The position numbers and the translations under genes are program-made. From Acidimicrobiales bacterium (lineage in GTDB: Bacteria > Actinomycetota > Acidimicrobiia > Acidimicrobiales > Aldehydirespiratoraceae), in NCBI GenBank assembly GCA_033344915.1, contig JAWPML010000001.1, forward strand, positions 4,234,263 through 4,298,262: a stretch of 64,000 nt of DNA, given 5' to 3'. The notes beneath the pieces were generated by a model. The model did not search any database. It was given only the letters and a program-made list of their open reading frames with translations, and was not told where the DNA came from. Of the stretch, positions 7,163-16,510 are shown in pieces; position 1 is the first letter of the stretch; the number at the start of each line of letters is the position of its first letter.

Positions 7163-9297
7163 CTCGTCCGAGGAGCTTCCAGCTGGGGCGGGTTGGTGGC
7201 GGGTGGGGTGGGGTCGGGGTCGGGGAGCGGTTGGGGGCGGAGGTCGAGACGGCGTAGCAGTTGGGCGTTGGCGGCCACGATGATCGTTGATGCGCTCATC
7301 GCGACGGCTGCGGCGGCTGGGGGGAGGGTGAGGCCGGCGAAGGCGAAGACGCCGGCGGCGATGGGGATGGCCAAAAGGTTGTAGCCGGTGGCCCAGACGA
7401 GGTTCTGGATCATCTTGGTGTAGGTGGCCTTGGAGAGGTCGATGACACCCGTGACGCCGCGGGGATCGCTGGAGGCGAGGACGACTCCGGCGGATTCGAT
7501 GGCGACGTCGGTGCCGGCGCCGATGGCGATGCCCACGTCGGCCCTGGCCAGGGCGGGGGCGTCGTTGACGCCGTCGCCGACCATCGCCACGGTCAGACCC
7601 CGCGCTTGGAGCTCGGCGACTTTGGAGTCCTTGTCCTGGGGAAGGACTTCGGCGAACACCTCGTCGATGCCGAGCTGGGCGGCGACGCCGTCGGCGACCT
7701 GTTGGGCGTCGCCGGTGATCAAAACCACCTGCTTGCCCCGCTCGTGGAGGGCGTCGACCGCGACCTTGGACTCGGGGCGGATCTCATCGGCCAACGTGAG
7801 CGCACCGACCACGGCGCCGTCGCGGAATACGTAGAGAACCGAGCCCCCGGCGCGGCGCCACTGCTCGATGGTGGCCTTGAGCTCGCCGGGTTCGTCGGCC
7901 TCGAGGTACTCGAGCAGGGCGGGGCCCCCGACCGCGATCTGATGGCCGTCGACGGTGCCCTGAACGCCTCGCCCGGTCAGCGCGCTCAGGTCGGTCGCGG
8001 CGGGCACGTCGCCTCGTTCGTGGCCGGCGGTGACGATGGCCCGGGCAATGGGGTGTTCACTGTCGGCCTCGACGGCCGCGGCCAGCGCCAGTACCTCGTC
8101 GCTTTCCCAGCCATCGGCGGCGGCGTGGTCGACGACGGCGTGGTTCCCCTTGGTGAGTGTGCCGGTCTTGTCGAACAACACGGCGTCGACCGTGCGCATG
8201 CGCTCGAGGGCCAGCCGGTTCTTGACCAGGATCCCGGCCCGGGCCGAGGTGGCGGTCGAGATCGAGATCACCAGCGGTATCGCCAGACCGAGGGCGTGGG
8301 GGCAGGCGATCACCAACACGGTCACGGTCCGGATCACACCCTCGGAGCCGTCGCCGGCGAGCAGCCAGGCCACGAGGGTGACGACTGCGGCGGTGGTGGC
8401 CAGGTAGAACAGGGCTGCGGCGGCTCGGTCGGCCAGGGCCTGGGCCCGCGATTGTGAGGATTGGGCGTCGGCGACGAGGCGCTGAATGCCGGCCAAGGCG
8501 GTGTCGTCGCCGACGGCATCGATGCGCACTCGTACCGAGGAGTCCGTCGACACCGTGCCGGCCACGACCCGGTCGCCGTCGCTGCGGGTGACCGGGCGCG
8601 ATTCCCCCGTGATCGTCGATTCATCGAACGCGGCCCGCCCGTCGATGATCACCCCATCGGCGGGGACCCGGCCGCCGGGGCGCACCAACACCACATCGTC
8701 GACCGCCAGGTCGACGATGGCCACCTCCTCGACGGAGTCGCCGGTGACCCGTTCGGCGGTGTCGGGCAACAACTCGGCCAGCGCCGCCAAGGCCCCTTGG
8801 GCCTGACCGATGGCCTTCATCTCCTGCCAATGGCCCAGCAACATGACCACGATGAGCGCCGCGAGCTCCCACCAGAAGTCCAGGTCGCCCCACCCGAGCG
8901 ACGCCGCCAACGATGAGCCGTAGGCGACGGTGATGGCCAGCGCGATCAACAGCATCATCCCGGGCTGACGATTGCGGACCTCCGCGACGCCGCCGGCCAG
9001 GAACGGGTTACCGCCCCACAGGTAGATGACGGTTCCGAGCACCGGGGCGACCCAGGCGGCCCATGCGCCGGCGATCGAGTAGTCGAACCATTCCTGGATC
9101 TGCTCGGAGAACACCAGGACCGGCACCGCCAACATCAGGTTCCACCAGAACAAGCGCCGGAACATCTCCGGGTCATGGCCCGCGTGCTTGTCGTGCCCAC
9201 CACGACCCTCATGGCCCGCCTGCCGGTCGCCGGTGTGGCTGTGACCGACGGCGTTGGATGCCTGTTTCTGGTGGTCGTGGTCGTCGGTACTGGCCAT
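7159..9297 (-). CDS. copB: CopB-type copper P1B-ATPase
   Basis: A 712-residue heavy-metal ATPase. The His-rich N-terminus ('DDHDHQKQ...HSHTGD...HDKHAGHD') replaces an HMA domain, as in CopB (P1B-3) enzymes. The membrane motif is CPH (C332-P-H334), diagnostic of the CopB group, rather than CPC. The phosphorylated Asp is D376 in DKTGTLTKG. TGES (actuator) and MVGDGVNDAPAL (hinge) are intact. It should export copper, possibly Cu(II) or Ag(I), from the cytoplasm. It is first in the operon with merR and copZ. Confidence 0.92.
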   Translation of the reverse strand: MASTDDHDHQKQASNAVGHSHTGDRQAGHEGRGGHDKHAGHDPEMFRRLFWWNLMLAVPVLVFSEQIQEWFDYSIAGAWAAWVAPVLGTVIYLWGGNPFLAGGVAEVRNRQPGMMLLIALAITVAYGSSLAASLGWGDLDFWWELAALIVVMLLGHWQEMKAIGQAQGALAALAELLPDTAERVTGDSVEEVAIVDLAVDDVVLVRPGGRVPADGVIIDGRAAFDESTITGESRPVTRSDGDRVVAGTVSTDSSVRVRIDAVGDDTALAGIQRLVADAQSSQSRAQALADRAAAALFYLATTAAVVTLVAWLLAGDGSEGVIRTVTVLVIACPHALGLAIPLVISISTATSARAGILVKNRLALERMRTVDAVLFDKTGTLTKGNHAVVDHAAADGWESDEVLALAAAVEADSEHPIARAIVTAGHERGDVPAATDLSALTGRGVQGTVDGHQIAVGGPALLEYLEADEPGELKATIEQWRRAGGSVLYVFRDGAVVGALTLADEIRPESKVAVDALHERGKQVVLITGDAQQVADGVAAQLGIDEVFAEVLPQDKDSKVAELQARGLTVAMVGDGVNDAPALARADVGIAIGAGTDVAIESAGVVLASSDPRGVTGVIDLSKATYTKMIQNLVWATGYNLLAIPIAAGVFAFAGLTLPPAAAAVAMSASTIIVAANAQLLRRLDLRPQPLPDPDPTPPATNPPQLEAPRTR

Positions 9298-9340
9298 GAG
9301 AACCTCACCCCGGTAGAGGAACGGCGGGGCTACCTAGGTT

Positions 9341-9372
9341 GTTGTACACCTTCCACCGAACTAGAAGGTCAA
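9341..9372 (-). promoter_or_regulatory. MerR-type promoter/operator upstream of copB
   Basis: On the minus strand a -35 TTGACC (9372-9367) is separated by 19-20 bases from a -10 GTACAA/TACAAC (9347-9341). The over-long spacer contains the dyad ACCTTC...GAAGGT (9369-9364 and 9353-9348). Long spacers holding a dyad are the signature of MerR-activated promoters. It reads toward copB, whose ATG is about 44 bases further on. Confidence 0.7.
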
Positions 9373-9560
9373 GGCCAAGACTGCCTCGATGCCGAGGCGC
9401 TTACGTGGCCCGGTGGCCTCGGCATCGGTGGTGAGGGGTCGATCGGCCGCGTCGACGCCCGGGCGTCCGAGCAGGTCCGGCGATTCGAGCCTTGAATGAC
9501 GGACGCGGTCGGGGGCAATGAGCCGGTAGCTCGTGGCCGGCTGGGTCGTGGTCTCGGTCG
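9373..9560. other. Gap between copB promoter and DUF305 gene
   Basis: A 67-codon minus-strand frame (9361-9564) opens with a TTG overlapping the DUF305 stop but has no recognisable family and crosses the copB promoter. I do not consider it a supported gene. Nothing else is evident here. Confidence 0.4.
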
Positions 9561-10193
9561 TCAACAGCTCCGGTCGCTCGCTCCCGCGAAGTCAGGGATC
9601 GGGCGGGCTTCCGCTTCGGTGGTGGTGGCTGCGGGGCCGTTGGCGTCGATGTCGGCGATGAGCCAATCCATTTCGTCGATCTCGCGTTGTTGGGCCTCGA
9701 TGATGCTCACGGCGAGTTCGCACACCCGCAGATCAGTCAGTTCGGCTCGCTCGCTAGTGAGAATGGCGATGGAGTGGTGAGGGATCATGGCCCGCATCCA
9801 CGACTCGTCCTGCACCGTTGTCTGGCTGCGGACCAGCCCGAGCGACCCGGCGAAGACGGCCACCGCAGCAACGGCGACGCCAATGTTGACTTTGGTGTCG
9901 CGATACATGGACAGCATGAAGCCGAGCATGATCACGGCCATCGCGGCGCCCATCAGCAGGGCCATGTAGGCCCTGGTCTCGCTCCAGCGGACGTGATCCC
10001 AGGCGTAGGTGTTCAGGTACATGAGCCCGAACATGACCACCGTGGAGGTGGCGATCATCGCCGCGAACCGCGCGTAGCTCATTGAAACCCCGCCTTGGTG
10101 ACCCGTGTCGGAGTCGCCTCGGTCCGGGTGTTCTCCCTCTGACGGCTCGTGGGTGACGTTGATGGGGGTCGGTTGTTCGGTGGCGTCGGACAT
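9561..10193 (-). CDS. DUF305 family membrane protein (first copy)
   Basis: A 210-residue protein. After a hydrophilic N-terminus come three membrane helices ('FAAMIATSTVVMFGLMYLNTYAWDHV', 'AYMALLMGAAMAVIMLGFMLSMY', 'IGVAVAAVAVFAGSLGLV'). The DUF305 ferritin-like signature follows: SWMRAMIPHHSIAILTSE and 'EMDWLIADI'. The PHH motif is the family's metal-binding mark. DUF305 proteins commonly accompany copper-resistance genes, but their biochemical role is not established. A close paralogue lies at 54713-55369. Confidence 0.85.
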   Translation of the reverse strand: MSDATEQPTPINVTHEPSEGEHPDRGDSDTGHQGGVSMSYARFAAMIATSTVVMFGLMYLNTYAWDHVRWSETRAYMALLMGAAMAVIMLGFMLSMYRDTKVNIGVAVAAVAVFAGSLGLVRSQTTVQDESWMRAMIPHHSIAILTSERAELTDLRVCELAVSIIEAQQREIDEMDWLIADIDANGPAATTTEAEARPIPDFAGASDRSC

Positions 10194-10355
10194 GGCAGCC
10201 TCCTGGATCGGCCGATTCTTCTAGCGACCCCGGCGGTCTACCCACAGAACCCCTTGGCGAAACGACATGCTGTAGAAGTTCGACGATCGGTCCACATGTG
10301 GTGGGTCAGAAACTGCGGCCGGTTGCTCGTGTGGGGTATCGCGAACGACGTCGGT

Positions 10356-10637
10356 TCAGCTTCGGAGGAGGCGTTCGATGGCGGCGGTTGCTTCGTTGAT
10401 CTTGGCGTCGAAGGCGTCGTCGCTCTCGTTGGCGGCGTCGTGGACGCAGTGGCGGAGGTGTTCGTCGACGAGTCCGATGCCGACGCCTTGGAGGGCCTTG
10501 GTGACCGAGCTGATCTGGGTCAGGACATCGATGCAGTAGGTGTCCTCGTTGATCATGCGTTGGAGTCCTCGGACTTGGCCTTCTATGCGGCTGAGCCGAT
10601 TCAGGTAGTCGTCTTTGGAAAGTGCGTAGCCCGGCAT
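10356..10637 (-). CDS. csoR: CsoR-family copper-sensing repressor
   Basis: A 93-residue all-helical CsoR/RcnR protein. The copper ligands Cys35, His60 and Cys64 are all present ('TYCIDVL', 'LVDEHLRHCV'), matching the C-H-C set of Cu(I)-responsive CsoR. 'LNRLSRIEGQVRGLQRMI' is the conserved DNA-facing helix. Apo-CsoR should repress and Cu(I) should release it. Likely targets are the TACCCCTA-type boxes at 16358, 16439, 20601 and 23872. Its start overlaps the end of a frameshifted merR. Confidence 0.92.
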   Translation of the reverse strand: MPGYALSKDDYLNRLSRIEGQVRGLQRMINEDTYCIDVLTQISSVTKALQGVGIGLVDEHLRHCVHDAANESDDAFDAKINEATAAIERLLRS

Positions 10638-11052
10638 GACAGCGGAGACTTCCTAGGTGTTGGTGCGATAGGTCTGATGCGGCGTGCGTCGGGCGCGCCG
10701 CGGGGTGTGCGGGTGGCAGTGCCGGCGACGAGCGTTGTGAGCTCTCGGCGCTTGCGGCACAGGGTTTCGAGATGGGTGTCGATGCGGGCCATTGTGGCCT
10801 CGATGGGGGCGACGTCGGTGGAACACGGCGGGTTGATGTTTTCGAGGATGTGAATGACGGTGGCGATCTCGTCGAGGGTGAGAACCGCGGACTGGAGTGA
10901 GCGATGAGCCGGACGCGGCCGATGGCGGTGTCGGGATAGTCGCGATACCTGCCGCGGGTGCGTGGTGGTTCTGAGAGAACCCCTGAGGTTTCGTAGAAGC
11001 GGAGGGTCCGGGGGGTTTCGCCCGTGGCCGTGGCGAGGTCGGAGATCAACAT
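10601..11052 (-). pseudogene. MerR-family regulator with a frameshift
   Basis: The N-terminus at 11052 reads MLISDLATATGETPRTLRFYETSGVLSEPPRTRGRYRDY, an intact MerR winged helix. The frame then degenerates, while another minus-strand frame continues the family pattern ('VLTLDEIATVIHILENINP...MARIDTHLETLCRKRRELTTLV') to 10601. The switch lies near 10890. As given, the protein would be non-functional unless the base is a sequencing error. Its 3' end overlaps csoR by 37 bases. Confidence 0.65.
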
Positions 11053-11067
11053 GGCGGTGGCATCGGG

Positions 11068-12426
11068 TCAGGTGAGTTGGATGGTTTCGCCGTGGGTGGG
11101 GACGTGGGTGGCCCACTCGAGGTCGTCGTGGAGGGTGCGGCGGAAGGTGTCGGCGGCGGTGGGTTCGCCGTGCACGATGAAGGCCCGTTTGGGGGATCGG
11201 TGGGTGGAGGCGAGCCAGGTGGTGAGCTCGGTGGCGTCGGCGTGGGCGGAGAGGTTGTCGAGGCGGACGGTGCGGGCTCGGACGGGGATGTAGTCGCCGA
11301 AGATCTTGAGCCGGTCGGTGCCGTTGAGGAGGGCGTCGCCGCGTGTGCCGGCGGCCTGGTAGCCGACGAGGGCGATGGTGGATCGGTGGTTTGGGGCGAC
11401 GGTTCGAAGGTGGTGCAGGATGCGGCCGCCGGTGAGCATGCCGCTGGCCGACAGGGCGATCATGGGCCCGCGTTGTGGGGTGAGTTCTTTGGATTCGTCG
11501 GCAGTGCGGATGTAGGTGACGCCGCCGCACATCTGCATGCATTGGGTGTCGGTGAGGCGGTGTTCGTCGGGGTGGGCGCAGAACAGTTCGGTGGCGTTGA
11601 TGGCCATGGGGCTGTTGAGGTAGGTGGGGACCTCGGGGATCCGTCCCTCGGAGCGGAGCTGGCTGAGCAGGTGGAGGATGGTCTGGGCTCGGCCGACCGC
11701 GAAGACCGGTATCAGTAGGGTGCCGCCCCGGGCCATGGTGTCGGTCACGATCTCGGCGAGGTCGTCGGCGGGGTCAGTGTCGGCGTGGCGGCGGTTGCCG
11801 TAGGTCGACTCGGTGACGACGTAGTCAGCCGACGGAGGCGGGGCGGGCGGTTTCATGATCGGGTCGTCGGGACGGCCGACATCGCCGCTGAACGTGATCG
11901 AGGTGGTGCCGTCGTCGAGGCGAATGCTGGCCGAGCCGAGGATGTGACCGGCCGGGCTGAAGCGGGCTTCCACACCGGACGCGGGATGGAACGGTTCGTC
12001 GTAGGGGTGGGGGCGGAGGCGGCCGATCGCGGCCTGCGCGTCGGCGGTGGTGTAGAGGGGGAGGGCGGGGTCGTGGCGGCTGGTGCGGTGCTTGTTGTGA
12101 TAGCGGGCGTCTTCTTCGTGGAGATGGGCCGAGTCCCGCAACAGAATCTCGGCGAGTCGGGCGGTGGCGGGGGTGCACCAGATCGCCCCGGTGAATCCGT
12201 CGCGCACCAAGGCGGGGAGGTAGCCGGAGTGGTCGATGTGGGCATGGGTCAACACCACGGCATCGATCGAGGCCGGGTCGACCGGAAATGCGTCCCAGTT
12301 GCGCTGTCGAAGCCGTTTGAGGCCCTGGAAGAGGCCACAGTCCACCAGGATCCGCTGGTCAGTGGCGTCGACGACGAAGCGTGACCCGGTGACGGTCTCG
12401 GCGGCGCCCCAGAAGGTGACTCTCAC
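11068..12426 (-). CDS. Beta-CASP metallo-beta-lactamase-fold hydrolase (RNase-like)
   Basis: A 452-residue protein. Motif 2 of the MBL fold is intact (THAHIDHSG), and the N-terminal GAAETVTGSRFVVD block is typical of the CPSF/YSH1-type exonuclease family. The beta-CASP insert is 'GGTLLIPVFAVGRAQTILHLL', followed by the C-terminal RNA-specificity region ('VGYQAAGTRGDALL...RARTVRLDNLSAHADATEL'). Predicted zinc-dependent RNase. The GTG start overlaps the lspA stop (GTGA). Why it sits among copper genes is unclear; it may act in stress RNA turnover. Confidence 0.85.
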   Translation of the reverse strand: MRVTFWGAAETVTGSRFVVDATDQRILVDCGLFQGLKRLRQRNWDAFPVDPASIDAVVLTHAHIDHSGYLPALVRDGFTGAIWCTPATARLAEILLRDSAHLHEEDARYHNKHRTSRHDPALPLYTTADAQAAIGRLRPHPYDEPFHPASGVEARFSPAGHILGSASIRLDDGTTSITFSGDVGRPDDPIMKPPAPPPSADYVVTESTYGNRRHADTDPADDLAEIVTDTMARGGTLLIPVFAVGRAQTILHLLSQLRSEGRIPEVPTYLNSPMAINATELFCAHPDEHRLTDTQCMQMCGGVTYIRTADESKELTPQRGPMIALSASGMLTGGRILHHLRTVAPNHRSTIALVGYQAAGTRGDALLNGTDRLKIFGDYIPVRARTVRLDNLSAHADATELTTWLASTHRSPKRAFIVHGEPTAADTFRRTLHDDLEWATHVPTHGETIQLT

Positions 12427-12968
12427 GTCGCGACCCTTGCGATGCGCGTGGACCGCTTCGAGCTCGCCGCGAGCGTGACCAGTCCGGCCACGATGGCGAC
12501 ATCGGCGAGGTTGAAGGTGGGCAGCACCGATGAAGCGATCCAGTCGACCACCGCATGGTCGGGGAATCGGGGTCGGTGCAGGAATCGGTCGGCGAGGTTG
12601 CCGAGCGCGCCCCCGACCACCAGCCCCCACCCCAACGCAGCCAGGCGGGAGCCCGGCTCGAGTAGCGAACGAACCGCCATCGCCACCACTGCCACCACGG
12701 CACCGATCAGAAGCCAGCCGGGAAGTGGGAATCCCATGAGCGCACCCCGGTTGGCGACCAGGCGGAACCACAACGGCCCCGGACCCTCGGCGGGGCCATC
12801 GAAGAGCGCGCCGACCGCGAGGTTCTTGGAAGCCTGATCGGCGATGACGACCATCAGCACCACGGCTGCGGCCATCACGGGCGGACGACCGACGGCTGTG
12901 CCGCGGGTCCAGGGATGGTTTCGATCCCCAGCTGCGAGCCCGAGTTCGGGGCGATGAGCGTCGTTCAT
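12423..12968 (-). CDS. lspA: Lipoprotein signal peptidase (signal peptidase II)
   Basis: A 181-residue membrane aspartyl protease with four hydrophobic segments. The family blocks are present: ADQASKNLAV, 'LVANRGALMGFPLP', 'GGALGNLADRFLH' (first catalytic Asp) and 'VDWIASSVLPTFNLADVAI' (second catalytic Asp). It removes signal peptides from lipidated proteins in the membrane. Coupled by ATGA/GTGA overlaps to DUF302 upstream and the MBL hydrolase downstream. Probably an accessory copy serving the many lipoproteins of this island. Confidence 0.9.
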   Translation of the reverse strand: MNDAHRPELGLAAGDRNHPWTRGTAVGRPPVMAAAVVLMVVIADQASKNLAVGALFDGPAEGPGPLWFRLVANRGALMGFPLPGWLLIGAVVAVVAMAVRSLLEPGSRLAALGWGLVVGGALGNLADRFLHRPRFPDHAVVDWIASSVLPTFNLADVAIVAGLVTLAASSKRSTRIARVAT

Positions 12969-13354
12969 GTGGCCGAGTCGCCGTTGACGGTCTCCAGCGC
13001 GGCGCGCAGCTTGTCGGCGGCGTTGTCGGCGAGGGCGCTGAGGGCGGGGTTGGTGATGATGTCGTGGGGATCCGCGGCCGAGATCGCGGTGCCGTGCTCG
13101 GTGGCTTCGAGGACGACGTTGCAGGGCAGGACGAGGGCGGCGCCGGGGTCGGCTTCGAGGGCTTGGTGGGCGAGGTGGGGGTTGCAGGCGCCGAGGATCT
13201 TCATCGGGGGTCGGTCGATGTCGAGCTTGGCCTTGAAGGTGGCGGCGATGTCGATCTCGGTCAGGACCCCGAAGCCCTTGGCGGCCAGGGCGGCACGCAC
13301 CGCGGCCTCGGTCTCGGTGATGCCGTGGCGGCTGTGGGCGGTGATGGCGGGCAT
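12965..13354 (-). CDS. DUF302 family protein
   Basis: A 129-residue protein with the DUF302 core: 'TETEAAVRAALAAKGFGVLTEIDIAATFKAKL' and 'KILGACNPHLAHQALEADPGAALVLPCNVVLEA'. The CNP and LPCN motifs are typical and the Cys may bind metal or thiol ligands. Small, soluble and without a signal peptide. The start at MPAITAH (13354) is chosen over a longer Arg-rich reading that overlaps the neighbour. Four-base overlap with lspA. The function is not established, but the family is frequently next to copper ATPases. Confidence 0.85.
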   Translation of the reverse strand: MPAITAHSRHGITETEAAVRAALAAKGFGVLTEIDIAATFKAKLDIDRPPMKILGACNPHLAHQALEADPGAALVLPCNVVLEATEHGTAISAADPHDIITNPALSALADNAADKLRAALETVNGDSAT

Positions 13355-13371
13355 GGTGTCGTCCTCTGGGT

Positions 13372-16329
13372 TCAGTGGTGGGCGTGGTGATCGCCGGACT
13401 GGCCGGCTTGCCCTGCGTAAGCGTCGGGGTCGGCAGTGAAGGTGGCGTGGCAGTGCTGTGAGCAGAAGTGGTAGGTGTGCCCGTCGTGGTCGGCGGTGGC
13501 CGCAGCGGTGTTGGGGTCGATGGTCATGCCGCATACCGGGTCGGTGACCTGTTCGGTCGGTGCCGGCGTGGTGTCGTCGGTGCCGGTCTCGACGATCGGG
13601 TCGCCTGCGGCGGGGACCTTGGTGGTCTCGATGGGGTGGGGGTGCCAGCGACGGAGCCGGCTGGCGTTGCCGACCACGGAAAGGCTGGAGGCGGCCATGG
13701 CGGCGGCGGCGATCATGGGGCTGAGCTGGACGCCGATGACGGGGTAGAGGACGCCGGCCGCGATGGGGATGCCCACGCCGTTGTAGATGAAGGCCAGGAA
13801 CAGGTTCTGGCGGATGTTGCGCATGGTGGCGCGGCTGAGGGTGATGGCGGTGACGACGCCGTCGAGGGCGCCCGAGATGAGGGTGATGTCGGACGATTCG
13901 ATGGCGACGTCGGTGCCGGTGCCGATAGCGAAGCCGACGTCGGCTTGGGCCAGGGCGGGGGCGTCGTTGATGCCGTCGCCGACCATGGCCACGATGCCGC
14001 CTTCGTCTTGGAGGCGGCGAACCTCGAGCGCCTTGTGCTCGGGGAGCACTTCGGCGAGGACCCGTTCGACGCCGACCTGGCGGGCGATGGCGGCGGCGGT
14101 GCGTGCGTTGTCGCCGGTGATCATGGCCACCTTGATCCCGAGCGCCCGGAGGGAGGCGATCGCGGCGGCGGACTCTTCTTTGACGGTGTCGGCGACGGCG
14201 ACCACGCCGCCGGGGGCGCCGTCGACGGCGACGAGCATCGGGGTGCGGCCGGCCTCGGCGAGACGATCCATCTCGGCGGTCAGTTCGGTGGTGTCGATGT
14301 GGGCGTCGTCGAGGAGGCGCTGGTTGCCGATCAGGAGCTCGTGGCCATCGACAATGGCGCGGATGCCTTTGCCGGTGATGGAGTCGAACTCAGCCGCGCC
14401 AACCAGGTCGAGCCCCCGGTCTCGAGCGCCGATGACGATGGCCTGAGCCAGGGGGTGCTCGGAGGACTGTTCGGCCGAGCCCACCAGCCGCAACAACTCG
14501 TCCTCGTCGATGGTGCCGGTGGTGACGATGTCGGTGAGGGCGGGTTCGCCTCGGGTGATGGTGCCGGTCTTGTCCAGCACGATGGTGTTGATCTTGTGCG
14601 CGGTCTCCAGCGCCTCGGCGGAGCGAATCAGGATGCCGTGCTCGGCGCCCTTGCCGGTGGAGACCATGATCGACAGCGGCGTTGCCAACCCGAGAGCACA
14701 GGGGCAGGCGATGATCAACACCGCCACCGCGGCCACGAGCGACAGGGTGAGCGCGGGTTCGGGTCCGACGGTGAACCACACGGTGAAGGTCGCCACCGCG
14801 ATGAACATCACCGCGGGGACGAAGTAGGACGACACCAGATCGGCGAGGCGCTGGATGGGGGCCTTGGATCCCTGGGCCTGCTCCACGAGCTTGATGATCT
14901 GGGACAGCATGGTGTCCGCGCCGACCTTGGTGGCCTCGAACCGGAACGCGCCGGTCTGGTTGATGGTGGCCCCGATCACCACGTCGCCGGCCTCCTTGGT
15001 GACCGGGATGGACTCACCGGTGACCATGGATTCGTCGAGGGTGGAGCGGCCGTCGACGATGACCCCGTCGACGGGGACCTTCTCGCCGGGCCGGACCAGC
15101 ACGATGTCACCGGGTAGGACCTCATCGATCGGGACCTCGACCTCGGCGCCGTCACGGATGAGCGTGGCGGTCTTGGCTTGGAGGCCGATCAGCTTGCGAA
15201 TGGCCTCGCCGGTGCCGGCCTTGGCCCGCACCTCCAACAGCCGGCCGAGCAGGATCAGGGTGATGATGACCCCGACCGCTTCGTAGTAGACCTCGCGGAC
15301 GTCCTCGGGCACGGCGGATGGGACCAGAGTCACGAGGAGGCTGTAACCGAACGCGGCGATCGTGCCGATCGTGATCAGGCTGTTCATGTCGGCGGTTCGG
15401 TGCCGTAGCGTCAGCCAGCCGGTCCGGTGGATCGGCCAGCCCGTGTAGAACATGACCGGGGTGATCGCCGCCAGCTGGAACCACCGGTTCAAGAGAAACT
15501 CGGGAACCCAGGTGGCGCCGAACAGATCGACGGTCATGACCGCGAACACCACCGGCGCCGACAGCACCGCGCCGAGAGCGACCCGCCACGAGAGGTCGCG
15601 GATCTCGGCCTGACGTTCAGCTGCTTCGGTGTCTTCGGTGTCGGCCGACCCCGGCGCGGGGCGGGGCACCAGCCGATAGCCGGCATCAGCGACGACAGCC
15701 TGCAGTTCGGCGGCGGTGACCTGGGTGGGGTCGTACTCGACGGTGGCTCGCTCGGTCCCGAAGCTGACGTCGACCCGGTCCACACCGGTCAACTCACCGA
15801 GCACCGACTCGATGTTGACCACGCACGACGCGCACGACATGCCTGACACCCGGAACTCGACCTGCTCGGTGGCCACCGTCGCCTCCGTCGACGGCCCGAC
15901 GCCGACCGCGGCTGCGACCTCGTGGCTGCCGTTGGCAGGCGCGCCAGCCCCGTCGGACGGTTCGACGACCAGGGTGCCGTGAATCATGTTCATCCCACAG
16001 GCAAAGTCGAACTCTCCGACCTTGTCGGGGGTGAACTCGAGCGTCGCAGTCCCGAACGCAGGCAACGTCTTGGAAGCCCCGAAGTCAGCGAACACCACCC
16101 GCGAGGTGCAATCACCCGACTCCTGACGATCGAAGTTGAGTCGCAACGGGACGCCTTCGGTGACCCGGATCACATCAGGCGAGTAGCCGCCCTTCACCGA
16201 TACATCGACCTCCTGCACCCCGCCGACCAGCTCGGCCCGACGGGCTGTCTTGGGCCCGAAGAAGAACCACCACAAGAACCCCGCGACCGCCACGGCACCG
16301 ATGATCACACCGACTTCGGCGAGTCCCAT
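13372..16329 (-). CDS. copA: CopA copper P1B-ATPase fused to cupredoxin-like, HMA and YHS domains
   Basis: A 985-residue protein with an unusual order. Residues 1-22 are a membrane anchor. Residues about 38-130 form a cupredoxin-like domain ('[20 protein letters not shown]...[16 protein letters not shown]'). An HMA domain has Cys166 and Cys169 (MSCASC). The ATPase carries TGES, the transmembrane CPC motif (C542-P-C544) of Cu(I) pumps, D586 in DKTGT, and [12 protein letters not shown]. The C-terminus carries a YHS domain ('[12 protein letters not shown]', Cys933, then HFCSQHC) and a His tail. Cu(I) export. The gene starts after a clear AGGAGG. The CsoR-like box at 16358-16374 lies upstream. 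Confidence 0.93.
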   Translation of the reverse strand: MGLAEVGVIIGAVAVAGFLWWFFFGPKTARRAELVGGVQEVDVSVKGGYSPDVIRVTEGVPLRLNFDRQESGDCTSRVVFADFGASKTLPAFGTATLEFTPDKVGEFDFACGMNMIHGTLVVEPSDGAGAPANGSHEVAAAVGVGPSTEATVATEQVEFRVSGMSCASCVVNIESVLGELTGVDRVDVSFGTERATVEYDPTQVTAAELQAVVADAGYRLVPRPAPGSADTEDTEAAERQAEIRDLSWRVALGAVLSAPVVFAVMTVDLFGATWVPEFLLNRWFQLAAITPVMFYTGWPIHRTGWLTLRHRTADMNSLITIGTIAAFGYSLLVTLVPSAVPEDVREVYYEAVGVIITLILLGRLLEVRAKAGTGEAIRKLIGLQAKTATLIRDGAEVEVPIDEVLPGDIVLVRPGEKVPVDGVIVDGRSTLDESMVTGESIPVTKEAGDVVIGATINQTGAFRFEATKVGADTMLSQIIKLVEQAQGSKAPIQRLADLVSSYFVPAVMFIAVATFTVWFTVGPEPALTLSLVAAVAVLIIACPCALGLATPLSIMVSTGKGAEHGILIRSAEALETAHKINTIVLDKTGTITRGEPALTDIVTTGTIDEDELLRLVGSAEQSSEHPLAQAIVIGARDRGLDLVGAAEFDSITGKGIRAIVDGHELLIGNQRLLDDAHIDTTELTAEMDRLAEAGRTPMLVAVDGAPGGVVAVADTVKEESAAAIASLRALGIKVAMITGDNARTAAAIARQVGVERVLAEVLPEHKALEVRRLQDEGGIVAMVGDGINDAPALAQADVGFAIGTGTDVAIESSDITLISGALDGVVTAITLSRATMRNIRQNLFLAFIYNGVGIPIAAGVLYPVIGVQLSPMIAAAAMAASSLSVVGNASRLRRWHPHPIETTKVPAAGDPIVETGTDDTTPAPTEQVTDPVCGMTIDPNTAAATADHDGHTYHFCSQHCHATFTADPDAYAGQAGQSGDHHAHH

Positions 16330-16357
16330 GCCAATACCTCCTAATCGAACCAGCTAG

Positions 16358-16374
16358 TATACCCTATAGGGGTA
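16358..16374 (-). promoter_or_regulatory. CsoR-like operator upstream of copA
   Basis: The sequence TATACCCTATAGGGGTA forms a dyad (TACCCC-TAT-AGGGTA on the minus strand) 29 bases before the copA ATG. Such C-tract/G-tract palindromes with TA flanks are the known form of CsoR operators. It shares TACCCCTA with three other sites in the island. Confidence 0.65.
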
Positions 16375-16438
16375 GTGGGTATAATCTCCAGCGCGTTGGG
16401 TGATGGTCGCACCGTATTGGCGGCCGACCAGCCGAGGT

Positions 16439-16468
16439 AGAGCCTTTGGTCCCTACCCCTATGGGGTA
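16439..16468 (+). promoter_or_regulatory. CsoR-like operator upstream of the ABC exporter operon
   Basis: TACCCCTATGGGGTA at 16454-16468 has perfect TACCCC/GGGGTA arms. It is preceded by AGAGCCTTTGGT at 16439-16450; the 23 bases 16439-16461 occur again, base for base but on the other strand, at 20601-20623. The motif points toward the ABC ATPase start 43 bases downstream. Confidence 0.65.
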
Positions 16469-16510
16469 TTTGGGGAAAGACTGGGGGACGATGTGAGAGG
16501 CCGTGACCCG

